Shown here: positions 33,556 to 42,898 of the stretch, one piece after another
How positions within the stretch are numbered: position 1 is the first letter of the stretch
Layout: the number at the start of each line of letters is the position of its first letter
Assembly: GCA_028278425.1 (NCBI GenBank)
Contig: JANQEJ010000252.1
Location: 1-64,000 of the forward strand
Length of the DNA: 64,000 nucleotides
Direction of reading: 5' to 3'
From: Planctomycetota bacterium
Lineage (GTDB): Bacteria > Planctomycetota > UBA1135 > GCA-002686595
Made by a program: the position numbers and the translations under genes
The notes under the pieces: generated by a model
The model's database searches: none
The model's input: the letters and a program-made list of their open reading frames with translations, nothing else
What the model was told of the DNA's origin: nothing

Positions 33556-35715
33556 CTACTGGCTGACGAGGTCGAGCCCCTTCGAGGCCGCGAAGGCCTC
33601 CCCGCCGGCCGTCGGGTCCAGCACGAATCCCTGGGCGTAGACGTGAACCCCGGCCGGGATCGGCGGCACGTCCGCGACGCCCACGGCGTGCCCCGTGGCG
33701 TCGAGCGTGTCCACGTGCAGGAAAAGCGGGATCCCGGACACGTGGAACAGCGCGATCCCGGGGAGCACCGTCCCGCCGACGTCCGCGACCGAGCCGACGG
33801 CCACGACGGCGACCGAGCCCGCGGGGGCGCCGCTCGAGACCGCGAGGTACAGCGGGGCGTCGCCGAAGAAGACCGAGAGCGGCGCGAGCGTCGGCTCGCC
33901 GCCGAAGAGGCCCGAGGTTCCCGTTCCGTACGCGGACGCGAAGCTCGGGCCGTAGGTGCTCGCGTAGCCGGCGCTCGGCGAAAGACCGACGTTACCGTAC
34001 CCGTCCTCGGAGCGGAACTGGTAGGACACGGTGCCGAAGAGGCTGCCCGGCAGCGACGACCGGAAGACCTGGCCGCCCGAGGAATCGACCGCCAGGTGGG
34101 GGACCTCGATCCCGTCGACGAACAGGTCGAGCTGGTTGTCGTTGTACCAGGTGATGTAGTACGGAGCGTTGTCGTAGATGTGGGTCCGCACCGCGGACGG
34201 CGTGGTCGACGCCACCCGGTCGGGGAGATCCTCGATCGTCGGAAGGTAGGGCGCGTGGGTGTCCGGGACCTCGGTGACGTTGCGCAGGAACTCGTTCTGG
34301 TCGTCGTTGTCGGCCGCCACGACGACGTCGTAGTCCCCGTCCCCGTCCGTGTCGCAGGCGTCCGCGTCGCGCGACGTCGCGCCGTAGCTGGCCCCGAGGT
34401 CGACCTTTACGTAGTCGAGCGTGCCCGGGGTCACGGTGTCGTTGCGGTACAGCTTGTCGGTCCCGGAGAAGTTCGCGAAGAAGAGATCGAGGTCGCCGTC
34501 GTTGTCGTAGTCGATGCAGTCCACCTCCTCGTCGTCGGCTCCGCTCAAATCGAGGACGGTCTTGTTCGAGAAGGAGCCCGTTCCGTCGTTGGCCAGCGTG
34601 ACGTCCCTGTAGGGGAAGGGGGACGATTGCCAGTTGAGGCCGAGGATGTCCAGGTCGCCATCGTTGTCGAGATCGCCCAGCTCCTGCTCGTAGTGGCCGT
34701 TTCCAGGCGCGTAGCCGAGGGGCAGGCTGGCCGTGGTGACGTCGCGGAAGCCCAGGGTCCCGCCGCCGGTCGCCGGCGCCAGCGCGGAGCCCTCCAGCCG
34801 GTTGGCGAAGACCCGCGGGTCGTCGTTGCGGTCCCCGAGCAGGATGTCGAGGTCGAAGTCGCCGTCGAGGTCTCCGACGTCGGCGTCGACCGCCACCGTG
34901 GCGACGTCGCACTCGAGCCCGGTCGCGTCGGTGGTTCCATGCTGCTGCGCGCCTTCGCACCAAAGGCCGTGGTCGCCGTTGTTGATGCTGGCGGTCGTGA
35001 GCTCTTGACCGGTGGGGTTCAGCTCCTTGAAGAACCCGGCGCCGTCGTTGAGGAAGATCCGCGACGGGACCAGCCCGCTGTGCGCGTTGCCGACGCTGGC
35101 GTGGAGCAGGTCGAGGTCGCCGTCGTTGTCGAAGTCGGCGAACTCCCCGTCGCTGAGCCAGTCCTGGAAGCCGCCTCCGGGGAGCAGCAGCGACGGAGCG
35201 ATCGAGCTCCCGCTGGGCCCCGCGACGCCGATGTCCACCCAGCGCGTATCGGTCTCGTCCGCGTAGAAGCCGAGCGCACCGCCCTGGTCCAGACCGAGGT
35301 TCACCCAGAAACGGCTGGTCTGCGGCACGATGTTCCCGTGGTTCGCGACGTAGAGGTCGAGATCCGCGTCCCCGTCGAAGTCGGCGAACTCGACGTCGCG
35401 GCTCGCATCCGACACCACCGGGAACCGCGTGTCGGTCTCATCGTCGAACTGCCCGAGGATCCCGCCGCCGAGCCCGCCGGCGTTGACCCAGCAACGGTTC
35501 TGGTCGTCGCCGAGGTCCCCGCCGTCGGCCACGGCGATGTCCCAGTCTCCGTCGAGGTCGATGTCGCCGAAGTCGACCTGCTCGGTGCTGGAGTCGATGC
35601 CGAGCCCGCTGGGCAGGACGGTGTCGTCGGTGGTGAACTGGGCGCCGGGCGCGGATGTGAGTGCGAGCGCCGCTGCGAGCGCGAGGGAAGCGAAGCGGAG
35701 GCGGGTGCTTTCCAT
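33556..35715 (-). CDS. Secreted FG-GAP/VCBS repeat protein with C-terminal module
   Basis: 719 aa from ATG 35715, signal peptide ending near 'ALTSAPGAQ'. Repeats here are of the ASPIC/VCBS style with long insertions: 'DFGDIDLDGDWDIAVAD', 'EFADFDGDADLDLYVAN', 'ELGDLDNDGDLDILGLN' and 'CIDYDNDGDLDLFFAN'. After about residue 510 comes an Ig-like part ('DGIEVPHLAVD'), then the recurrent module ending 'VHVYAQGFVLDPTAGG' and 'AASKGLDLVSQ'. Unlike three of its neighbours, the module is at the C-terminus. Extracellular, function unknown. Confidence 0.85.
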   Translation of the reverse strand: MESTRLRFASLALAAALALTSAPGAQFTTDDTVLPSGLGIDSSTEQVDFGDIDLDGDWDIAVADGGDLGDDQNRCWVNAGGLGGGILGQFDDETDTRFPVVSDASRDVEFADFDGDADLDLYVANHGNIVPQTSRFWVNLGLDQGGALGFYADETDTRWVDIGVAGPSGSSIAPSLLLPGGGFQDWLSDGEFADFDNDGDLDLLHASVGNAHSGLVPSRIFLNDGAGFFKELNPTGQELTTASINNGDHGLWCEGAQQHGTTDATGLECDVATVAVDADVGDLDGDFDLDILLGDRNDDPRVFANRLEGSALAPATGGGTLGFRDVTTASLPLGYAPGNGHYEQELGDLDNDGDLDILGLNWQSSPFPYRDVTLANDGTGSFSNKTVLDLSGADDEEVDCIDYDNDGDLDLFFANFSGTDKLYRNDTVTPGTLDYVKVDLGASYGATSRDADACDTDGDGDYDVVVAADNDDQNEFLRNVTEVPDTHAPYLPTIEDLPDRVASTTPSAVRTHIYDNAPYYITWYNDNQLDLFVDGIEVPHLAVDSSGGQVFRSSLPGSLFGTVSYQFRSEDGYGNVGLSPSAGYASTYGPSFASAYGTGTSGLFGGEPTLAPLSVFFGDAPLYLAVSSGAPAGSVAVVAVGSVADVGGTVLPGIALFHVSGIPLFLHVDTLDATGHAVGVADVPPIPAGVHVYAQGFVLDPTAGGEAFAASKGLDLVSQ

Positions 35716-35921
35716 GATGCGCTAAAGGTAGGGGTGGCGAGCGGAGGGCGTCGGCGGACCTTCAGAAGGTGAGCGTCGCCAAGGACCGGATCGTGTCACG
35801 AAAACCGAAGATTCGAAAGGGCCCTGGCGGAGCCCATCGGGCTGCGGCCTCGACCGCGCGGGTCTGCTCGACTTCCCTTTCTCTTCGGCGCAGGACGGCA
35901 GGCGGCACGGCTCGGGCCACT

Positions 35922-36869
35922 CTACTTTCGCTTCTTGGACGCGCCTTGCTCATCGCCGAGGCTGTCAAACGGCGGAAACAGCACGTCGTAATTGCCTCGG
36001 AAAGCGGTGTGTGCCGTCTCAAGGACAAAGAAGACCTCCCGCAGCCGCTGGTAGTGAAGGAATCCTCGAATCGTCCACCACGCGAATGCTGACACAGCCA
36101 CCACGACGACGGGTGCAACGAGGGCGGGCATGTGCCACGCCAAATGTGCGGGCCACTCCTCGGGGGCTTCAGGTTGGGACCATAGCAGCGAAGCGATAGA
36201 GAGCGTCAAAGCTCCGGCGCCGATCCACATCAAGATGATCGAGACGTACCACGTGGACGAGGCGAGACGGACGTGTGCCTCGTTCCGCACGATCTGGCCG
36301 CACTTGTCGGGAAAGTAGTGCCGCAGACGGACCTTCAGAAGGTTGACGTATGTCTTGCTGCGTGCCCGCTTGTTCGATTTCCAGAGCACAAAGGGAAGCA
36401 GGTGCGTCAGCTCGCGCTGTTCCAGGTACTTGTCGTAGTCTGGGTAGGGGAACTCGCAGTCATCCTCATTGGCGCAGCCCAGGTTGTAGCACTTGTTCTT
36501 ATCGGTGTTGTTCTCCGATCTCCCCGCGAGCCTCTTGAAGCTGCTCCGGTCCGCCTTCTTCGGGTCGTGGCGATAGAAGAGGTGCCCGATCACGTATGCG
36601 AAGAGCAGGCCGCCGGTGAACACCATGAGCCAGACGGTATTCGGGGTTCCCTGTATGCTCTCGAGCAAAGTGGTGACGTCGAAGAGAATGGACTTCCGTT
36701 CGTTGCTCAGCGACTGGGTGACGGCGTGGATGGCTGGAACCACGGCGAAGACTGCCGACACCATGAAGAGGACGCCCGGGACGAGCCCACCTAGGAAGTC
36801 GACAAGGAACTCCTCGACAGACAGACGCCGGCGGTAGTGCTCCTCCGCGCTCAGCTCTGTCTTCGCCAA
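35922..36869 (-). CDS. Unknown four-helix membrane protein in a less GC-rich patch
   Basis: 315 aa from ATG 36869 with 'ggaggtttg' upstream. Hydrophobic segments lie at about residues 25-50, 79-97, 207-232 and 245-268. Between the second and third is a cytoplasmic-looking basic region with a cysteine-rich piece (NKCYNLGCANEDDCEFPYPD). A charged tail ends the protein (GDEQGASKKRK). Base composition and codon use are visibly more AT-rich than in the neighbours, which suggests acquisition from elsewhere. I do not recognise a family. It stands alone; the next sequence upstream holds only a hairpin and a truncated gene. A role in phage defence or another accessory function is possible but unsupported by any motif. 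Confidence 0.75.
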   Translation of the reverse strand: MAKTELSAEEHYRRRLSVEEFLVDFLGGLVPGVLFMVSAVFAVVPAIHAVTQSLSNERKSILFDVTTLLESIQGTPNTVWLMVFTGGLLFAYVIGHLFYRHDPKKADRSSFKRLAGRSENNTDKNKCYNLGCANEDDCEFPYPDYDKYLEQRELTHLLPFVLWKSNKRARSKTYVNLLKVRLRHYFPDKCGQIVRNEAHVRLASSTWYVSIILMWIGAGALTLSIASLLWSQPEAPEEWPAHLAWHMPALVAPVVVVAVSAFAWWTIRGFLHYQRLREVFFVLETAHTAFRGNYDVLFPPFDSLGDEQGASKKRK

Positions 36870-36968
36870 TTCAAACCTCCAGCCTTGCGGTTTTGTTCTC
36901 CCCCTACCTCCACCGCCGGGACCTATTCGACGAGCGGAGGGCTTCTCGCGAGCATGCCATGTTCGCTC

Positions 36969-36985
36969 GCCTGCCTAAGGCAGGC
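36969..36985. repeat. Perfect short inverted repeat
   Basis: GCCTGCC-TAA-GGCAGGC: a seven-base-pair stem with a three-base loop, about 100 bases upstream of the unknown membrane protein gene (minus strand). It may be a protein-binding palindrome, a transcription stop or an insertion trace. No second copy was noticed in this window. Confidence 0.5.
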
Positions 36986-37158
36986 AGTAGCCGCGACAAG
37001 GAACCTGTGACGACCGCGGCGCGGTCAAACCGATGGCCCCGATCATAACAGGCGCCGCTGGAGGGGTTGCTGGAAGGCGCAGCGAGGGAATGAGCGTGTC
37101 GCAATGCGTACTCGCGCGTTGCCAAACCCTCGCTCATCGCCCGAACCAATCTGCCAGA

Positions 37159-37305
37159 ATGACGCAATATCCCCGCCTCTCGTCGTTGGTCGTCTTCAGC
37201 GCCCTGATCGTGCCGACCCCGAGACCGGCGCAAGACGAAGGACCCCGGCGGCGCCAGGAACCGGAACCGCCTTATCCCTACGAAGAGCGCGTCTCTCTCC
37301 CCAGA
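37159..37305 (+). pseudogene. Truncated start of a secreted alpha/beta-hydrolase-like gene
   Basis: ATG 37159 opens a signal peptide (MTQYPRLSSLVVFSALIVPT), followed by 'EPPYPYEERVSL'. This resembles the region where secreted acyl-esterase-type alpha/beta hydrolases begin their first strand ('PYPYEEEVSF'). Homology-like sequence then stops abruptly and the frame runs antisense into the 3' end of the kinase gene. The rest of the hydrolase has been lost, so this is a junction scar. The family guess is weak; the truncation is clearer. Confidence 0.4.
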
Positions 37306-37311
37306 GCGGAG

Positions 37312-40300
37312 TCAGGGGGTCCTGCACTCGTTCCAGCGTTGCCTCGGCTCCGGCCAGGTCGGTTCCTCGGCGATCAGCTCCTCGAAGCGTCGGGCAGCGG
37401 CTTGCAGGTTCCCCGCGATCATCAGGAGCCGGGCCTCAAAGTAGAGCTGAATGCGACGGGCCTCTTCATCGCTGGCCGCCTCCCGAAAGAGCGCCAGTGT
37501 GTTCTCCAGGCGTTCGCCGCTCCCCCGATCGGCCGCGAGTCGCTCCGACACGTGGCGGGCTCCCTGGGCACCGGCCCCGACCAATCTCCAGAAGGCCTTG
37601 CCGGCGAGGACTGGATCGCGGTCGGCGAGCTCTTCCCAGCAACGATCCGCCTCGTCTTCCGTCAGGGGGGTGTTCGCGCCCAAGACCTCGACCTTGACGT
37701 TGTCGAGGCCCCAGCTCGCTTCGCGGGTGGGATCGAGCCCTTCGGCCGAGAAGACGAACGTGAGCGAGCTCGCGGAGTGAGGGATCGTCACCTCGAGCTC
37801 GTAGACGGCGTCCATACGGTCCCCGTAGAGGGTGTAGCCGAGGGTGCTTCGCTCTGCGGCCCCGGTCATCGGGCGGAACTCGTCGCCGGGATGGGAGCCG
37901 GGGTAGGCCTGGGGGCTTGGCAAACCTTCCGCCCAGCCCTCGCGGACGTTGCTGAACGTGGTGTGGACGAGCGTGGGGCCCGGCTCGACCGCCAGCGTCC
38001 AGACGTCGGCTGACCTTGGCGAGCGGGCGCCCGCGGTCCGTCGACCGTTGCCCTCCCAGCCCTGGATGACGAACAACTCAAAGGAGAGTGTGACGCGCGC
38101 GTGAGGCGGAAGCTCCAGAAGCTGGAGACGAACCGCCTCGGAGCGGAACGGCCCGAGGAAGGAACGCTCTCCGTTGGGAGCGAGCTGCCTACGGCTCGTC
38201 GACCACCGCGCCCCGACCGTGGCGTCGAAGTCGTCGAAGGAAACGACGCGCGAGGGACCCTCGGATCCGGCACTCGGTTCCGACCCGAAGCCCGCCTGGA
38301 TCGACGGAATCCGCGCCGCTTCCGCCGCGCGCAGCGCCTCGAGCTTCGTTGCGAGCGCGATCTCCGCGTCGACCGATGCGCACGACGCGAAGACCGGACG
38401 GAGCGCCGCGCGGCGCTCCTCGAGCTTGTCCAGCACGTAGTAGTTGGCGCCGGACGGGAGGCGCAAGGCCGACTCCAAGGCCCGTACGGACTCCTTCGGC
38501 TCGCCGGCGGCGGCGTGCATGTTCGCGAGGAGGAGACATGCCCAGCTTTCCTGGCTGGCGAGCGGCAGGAACGGAAGGGCGCGGACCATGTCCGGATGGA
38601 GCTCGATCGCTCTGGCGTAGTCCTCCGCCGCCGCGGTCCATTGCTCGTCGAGCGCCCGCAGACGTGCACGGTCGGCGTACAGGGACCATCGCTCCGGCGT
38701 GCTTGCGATGGCGCGATCGAGGTGCGCCCGGGCGGCCGCGAAGTCGCCCGCGTCCTCGCTGTCCTTGGCGCGACGGTGGGGGCCGGTCGGGGTGGGAGCC
38801 ATCGCGGTCTCCCAAAGAACCGCCCGCGGATCCGCCCCTCGATCGAAGCTTGAGGAGCGGCGGTGGTCGGTTCCGGCGCGACTCTGGCAGGTGATCAGCC
38901 GGCTTCCGTCCGGACTGAACGCGGCGTGGACGACCCAGGGGCCCGTGTCCCGCAGGCTGAAGAGCTCCTCCCCGAGAGTCGGATCCCACACGCGGGTCGC
39001 ACCGTCTGCTCCGCCCGAGACGATGCGCGAACCATCCGGGTGGAACGCGGCCGTGGCGATCCAGCCCGGGTGGCTGCGCAGGGTGCGAAGGCGTTCGCCA
39101 TCGGAGGCGCGCCAGAGGATGAGCGTCGCATCCTTGCCGCCGGACACGATCGTTCGACCGTCCGGGCTGAAGGAGGCCGTCAGGACCTCGTCCTTGTGGC
39201 CGGTGAGGGTCAGGAGCTTTCCTCCGGTTGCCGCCTCCCACACCCGAACCTCTCCATCGGCACCGGCCGAGACGATGCGCTCTCCGTCGGGACTGTAGCC
39301 CACGCTGCGGATCGGACCGGGATGGGCCTCGAGCTCGAATTCCAGCTCGCCCCGCTCGGCGTTCCACACGCGCAGGGTCCCGTCTCCGCCTCCGGAAAGA
39401 ACGCGCCGTCCCGAACGGTCGTAGGCGACGTTCTCGAGCGCGCCGCGAGCACGGGTCGGCCCTTGGGTGCAGAGCTCTCGCACCTCGGCCCCCTCACCCG
39501 GAGTCCACAACAAGACCGTGCCGTCGTCGCAGCCGACGGCCACTTGCCGACCGTCCGAACGGACGGCGACGGAGCCGACCGGCGGGCGGCCTTCGACCGC
39601 GAGCACGTCGAGGATCGAGCCCGTGGCCGAGTCCCACGCGAAGACGAACCCGCGGGAGTCTCCGGTGACGACGAAGCTCCCGTCCGGTCCGAAGTCGGCC
39701 GCCAGCATGTCGCTGTCCAGCAGACCCTGAAGCGTCAGGCAACTCCTCTCGCTCCCGGAGCGCCACACCTTCAGGAGACCGTCCTGTCCGCTCGAGACGA
39801 CCTTGCCTTCGGGACCGAACGCGACGCAGCGAACCGCGCCCTCGTGACCTGCGAAGCGATGGGTGCGCTCACCGGTCGTGGCGTTCCACAGCTTGACCAC
39901 TCCGTCCAGGCCGGCCGAAGCCACGTGGCGACCGTCTCCTTGGAACGCCACGTCCATCACGCCGTCGCGATGCGTGGCCTCGGACAGGACCTCTCCGGTG
40001 CTCGTGTCCCACACGCGCACTTGGCCGCTCAGGTCCCCCGATACGAAGCGGTCGCCGTCGGGCGCGAAGTCGACGCTTTGGAGGTGCTGCCCGCCTCCGA
40101 CATAGCTTCGCAACGGCTCGAGGTCGAACGCGTTCCACAGGCTCACGGTCCCGTCGTGACCGGCGGTCAGGATCGTTCGACCGGTCGGATGGAAGTCGAC
40201 CGCCGTCACGAGGTCCTTGTGAGCGCGCCGGATCAAGAGCTCTTCGCCGCTCTCCAGATCCCAGACCCGGAGCGTGAAGTCGAAGCCGCCGGAGCACAGC

Positions 40301-42060
40301 CGTGTGCCCTCAGGCTCGAAGGCCAGAGAGGAGACGAAGCTCGTGTGTCCGGTGAAACTTCTGGCAAGCTCGAGGGGCTGTACCCGCCACAGCTTGACCG
40401 CGTTGTCGGATCCGCACGTGGCGATCCATTCTCCGGTTGGGTGAAAGGCCACCGCCTGGACACCGAAGGGGCCGCCGTGCGCCTGTACCGACGCCAGCAG
40501 GGCCCCGGTCGCCGCGTCCCACAGGCGCAGCCGCTCGTCGTTGCCGCCGGAGGCGTAGAGGGTTCCGTCCGGACTGACGGCCACGGCGTAGACCTGGTCC
40601 TCGTGACCGCGCAGTGTCTCCCCGGCGAAGCGGGTTTCCCATTGCAGCCGGTCCCACTCCCAGCCCCGAAGCGCGGGTGGGCTCTCCTCGAGGAGCGAGC
40701 GCACCTGAGCGAGGTCGCCGCGCTCGAGCGCCTCCCGGGCGAGTCGAGTGTTCGAGGCGTAGAGGCGCCGGCGCAGGACGGACGCCGTCTCGTTCGCGCT
40801 CTTGGCGGCGAGTGAGGTCACGGTCGCGACCGTGCTGAGCAAAGCCAGGACCAGGAGCGACAGCCCGGCCAAGGACGGGTTGCGCCGACACCACAGCCAG
40901 GCCCGCTCCGGCGCGCGGCTGCGCCGCGCGAGGATGGGCCTCCCCTCGAGGAATCGGAGCAGGTCCGTCTCGAGCTGCGCCGCCGTCGCGTAGCGCCTTC
41001 CGGGCTCCTTGTCGATCGCCTTGAGCACGATGGTCTCGAGATCCCGCGGTATCCTCGGATCGATCCTGCGGGGCGGGACGGGTTCCACCTCCGTGATCAT
41101 CCTCAGGAGAAGCTGGCTCTCGGAGGCGTCGAAGGCGCGCCGGAGCGTGAGCAGCTCGTAGAGCGTCAGGCCCAGTCCGTAGACGTCGCTGCGCGGGTCG
41201 GCCCAGCCGTCGAGGCGCTCGGGCGACATGTAGGCGAGCGTCCCGACGATGTCTCCGGACCCGGTCAGCGATTCCGAGTCTTCTGTCTTGGCGAGACCGA
41301 GGTCGGTGAGCCAGACGCCTCCCTTCGGATCGAGCAGCAGGTTCGACGGCTTGACGTCGCGGTGCAGAATGCCCTCGCCATGGGCGTACGCGAGCGCATT
41401 GGCGACACGCGCGCCGAGCCGGACGACGTTGCGGTAGTACGGCGCTTGTGAGGAGTCGTCCTCCGCGAGGAGCAACCGCGACGTGTCGGAGAGCGCGTCC
41501 CGGTCGCGTCCGCGCTTGCGCAAATCCGCGACGACCTTGTCCAGCGGCAAGCCGTGGATGAACTGCATCGCGTAGTACATGGCGTTCGTCCCGTCTCCGA
41601 CGGCGAAGATGGGCACGATGTTGGGATGGCTAAGCCGCGCCGCGGCCTGTGCTTCCCGCCGGAAACGCTCGCGCTGGTCCGAGCTGGCGAAGCGCGGCAG
41701 GACCTTGAGCGCGACGCGCCGATCGAGCGTTTCCTGCGAGGCCTCGTAGACGATGCCCATGCCACCGCGGCCCACCTCGCGCAGGATCCGGTACTCACCG
41801 ATGCGATCGGGATGCTCGAGATTCGCGTCACTCGGTCGATCCCGACCGGTGCTCCCGGCTCCCGGGTCCGTGTCCACCTCCGCGCCCATCTGCTCCATGA
41901 GGAGCATCACCGGAAAGTTGGCGCGGATCTCGTGCGCCAGGCGGGGATAGCGCTCGGCGTACTCCGAAACCTGGGGTCTTTCGCCGCGCCGGTGGCGTTC
42001 GAGGAAGTCTTCGGCGAGCGCCTCCCAATCCGCTCCCTCGTCTAGAGCTTCTTCGTCCAC
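37312..42060 (-). CDS. Giant membrane Ser/Thr kinase with WD40 propellers
   Basis: 1582 aa from GTG 42060, which follows 'gaggaagaggc' and overlaps the sigma-factor stop by 19 bases. Order of parts: helical N-terminus (1-60), protein kinase (about 90-375) with glycine loop GRGGMG (97-102), K119, HRDVKPSN (233-240) and DLG in place of DFG (253-255), a membrane helix (about 396-419), and then about fourteen WD40 blades ('GGNDERLRLWDAATG', 'GGADGATRVWDPTLG'). TPR-like helices and a beta domain of about 200 residues end the protein. The kinase faces the cytoplasm, with the propellers presumably outside or in the paryphoplasm. Kinases of this layout beside a dedicated sigma factor are a known planctomycete theme; the kinase probably controls that sigma factor. 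Confidence 0.9.
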   Translation of the reverse strand: MDEEALDEGADWEALAEDFLERHRRGERPQVSEYAERYPRLAHEIRANFPVMLLMEQMGAEVDTDPGAGSTGRDRPSDANLEHPDRIGEYRILREVGRGGMGIVYEASQETLDRRVALKVLPRFASSDQRERFRREAQAAARLSHPNIVPIFAVGDGTNAMYYAMQFIHGLPLDKVVADLRKRGRDRDALSDTSRLLLAEDDSSQAPYYRNVVRLGARVANALAYAHGEGILHRDVKPSNLLLDPKGGVWLTDLGLAKTEDSESLTGSGDIVGTLAYMSPERLDGWADPRSDVYGLGLTLYELLTLRRAFDASESQLLLRMITEVEPVPPRRIDPRIPRDLETIVLKAIDKEPGRRYATAAQLETDLLRFLEGRPILARRSRAPERAWLWCRRNPSLAGLSLLVLALLSTVATVTSLAAKSANETASVLRRRLYASNTRLAREALERGDLAQVRSLLEESPPALRGWEWDRLQWETRFAGETLRGHEDQVYAVAVSPDGTLYASGGNDERLRLWDAATGALLASVQAHGGPFGVQAVAFHPTGEWIATCGSDNAVKLWRVQPLELARSFTGHTSFVSSLAFEPEGTRLCSGGFDFTLRVWDLESGEELLIRRAHKDLVTAVDFHPTGRTILTAGHDGTVSLWNAFDLEPLRSYVGGGQHLQSVDFAPDGDRFVSGDLSGQVRVWDTSTGEVLSEATHRDGVMDVAFQGDGRHVASAGLDGVVKLWNATTGERTHRFAGHEGAVRCVAFGPEGKVVSSGQDGLLKVWRSGSERSCLTLQGLLDSDMLAADFGPDGSFVVTGDSRGFVFAWDSATGSILDVLAVEGRPPVGSVAVRSDGRQVAVGCDDGTVLLWTPGEGAEVRELCTQGPTRARGALENVAYDRSGRRVLSGGGDGTLRVWNAERGELEFELEAHPGPIRSVGYSPDGERIVSAGADGEVRVWEAATGGKLLTLTGHKDEVLTASFSPDGRTIVSGGKDATLILWRASDGERLRTLRSHPGWIATAAFHPDGSRIVSGGADGATRVWDPTLGEELFSLRDTGPWVVHAAFSPDGSRLITCQSRAGTDHRRSSSFDRGADPRAVLWETAMAPTPTGPHRRAKDSEDAGDFAAARAHLDRAIASTPERWSLYADRARLRALDEQWTAAAEDYARAIELHPDMVRALPFLPLASQESWACLLLANMHAAAGEPKESVRALESALRLPSGANYYVLDKLEERRAALRPVFASCASVDAEIALATKLEALRAAEAARIPSIQAGFGSEPSAGSEGPSRVVSFDDFDATVGARWSTSRRQLAPNGERSFLGPFRSEAVRLQLLELPPHARVTLSFELFVIQGWEGNGRRTAGARSPRSADVWTLAVEPGPTLVHTTFSNVREGWAEGLPSPQAYPGSHPGDEFRPMTGAAERSTLGYTLYGDRMDAVYELEVTIPHSASSLTFVFSAEGLDPTREASWGLDNVKVEVLGANTPLTEDEADRCWEELADRDPVLAGKAFWRLVGAGAQGARHVSERLAADRGSGERLENTLALFREAASDEEARRIQLYFEARLLMIAGNLQAAARRFEELIAEEPTWPEPRQRWNECRTP

Positions 42061-42704
42061 GCCTCTTCCTCGCCTCCGGGCAGGTCGGCCAAGATCTTGC
42101 GCGCGCGCGCCAGCGCGCGCGTGTAGCGCTTGCTCGCGGCGGACTCTTGGAGGCCCAACTCGTGCGCTATCTCCGCGTTCGTGAGGTTCTCGTAGTGCCG
42201 CAGGATCAAGACCTCGCGATCGGCCGGGTCCAACGCGTCCAGCGCCTCTTGGATCAGGGCCTTGAGCTCGGTTTGGGCGACCTTTTGCGAAGGGGTCGAC
42301 CACGTGTTCATCAACTGCTCCGCGAGAACCGCGGACGTGGCTCCCGGGACGATCACGCGCAGCATCGACACCTCTCGGCGGACGTCCCTCGCCCTCGCCC
42401 CCAGATGACGCCGCTGCAAGTCGACCAGCTTCTGGCCGGTAAGGAAGCGCAGCCAAACGAAGAACGGGACCTTCGGATCCGCCAGGTACTCCGGCAGTCG
42501 CTTCGAAGCCTCGAGATAGACCTCCTGGAGAACGTCGCTCTCTCCGACACGGCCCCGGAGACGCCCGTCGAGCCGCGCCCGGACCATCCGGCGCAGCCGC
42601 GCGGAGTGGCGCTGGAAGAGCTCTTCCAGCGCTTGACCGTCTCCCTCATCGGTGCGGCGGACGAGCTCCTCGGTTTCAGGGAAATCGGTCAAGGCGGTCC
42701 CCAT
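42042..42704 (-). CDS. ECF-type sigma-70 factor paired with the kinase
   Basis: 220 aa from ATG 42704; the frame is open further upstream but this gives the usual length. Region 2 includes 'RARLDGRLRGRVGESDVLQEVYLEASKR'; region 4 has 'LDPADREVLILRHYENLTNAEIAHELGLQESAASKRY'. It directs RNA polymerase to a specific promoter set. The stop codon lies inside the start of the downstream kinase, so the two proteins are made in fixed ratio. The divergent lipoprotein gene starts 195 bases away, and that shared region may carry the promoter recognised by this sigma factor (inference). The planctomycete kinase-linked ECF group is the best fit. Confidence 0.9.
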   Translation of the reverse strand: MGTALTDFPETEELVRRTDEGDGQALEELFQRHSARLRRMVRARLDGRLRGRVGESDVLQEVYLEASKRLPEYLADPKVPFFVWLRFLTGQKLVDLQRRHLGARARDVRREVSMLRVIVPGATSAVLAEQLMNTWSTPSQKVAQTELKALIQEALDALDPADREVLILRHYENLTNAEIAHELGLQESAASKRYTRALARARKILADLPGGEEEAWTKKL

Positions 42705-42898
42705 CGTAGATGACGCCGTGGGAGGGGCGCAGTTCCCCCGTTGAGATCCGCGGAGCACGCCGTTCGAGGACGGGCCTCTCGGGTTCTTTCTTCGGGCCGA
42801 AGAAAACCCCGTGCGCCCTGTCCTGAGAACCCCACACCCGCCGGATCTCCTCGTGGACGCTTCGCACCCAAACCCGCGATGCAAAGGCAAGGAGAGCC

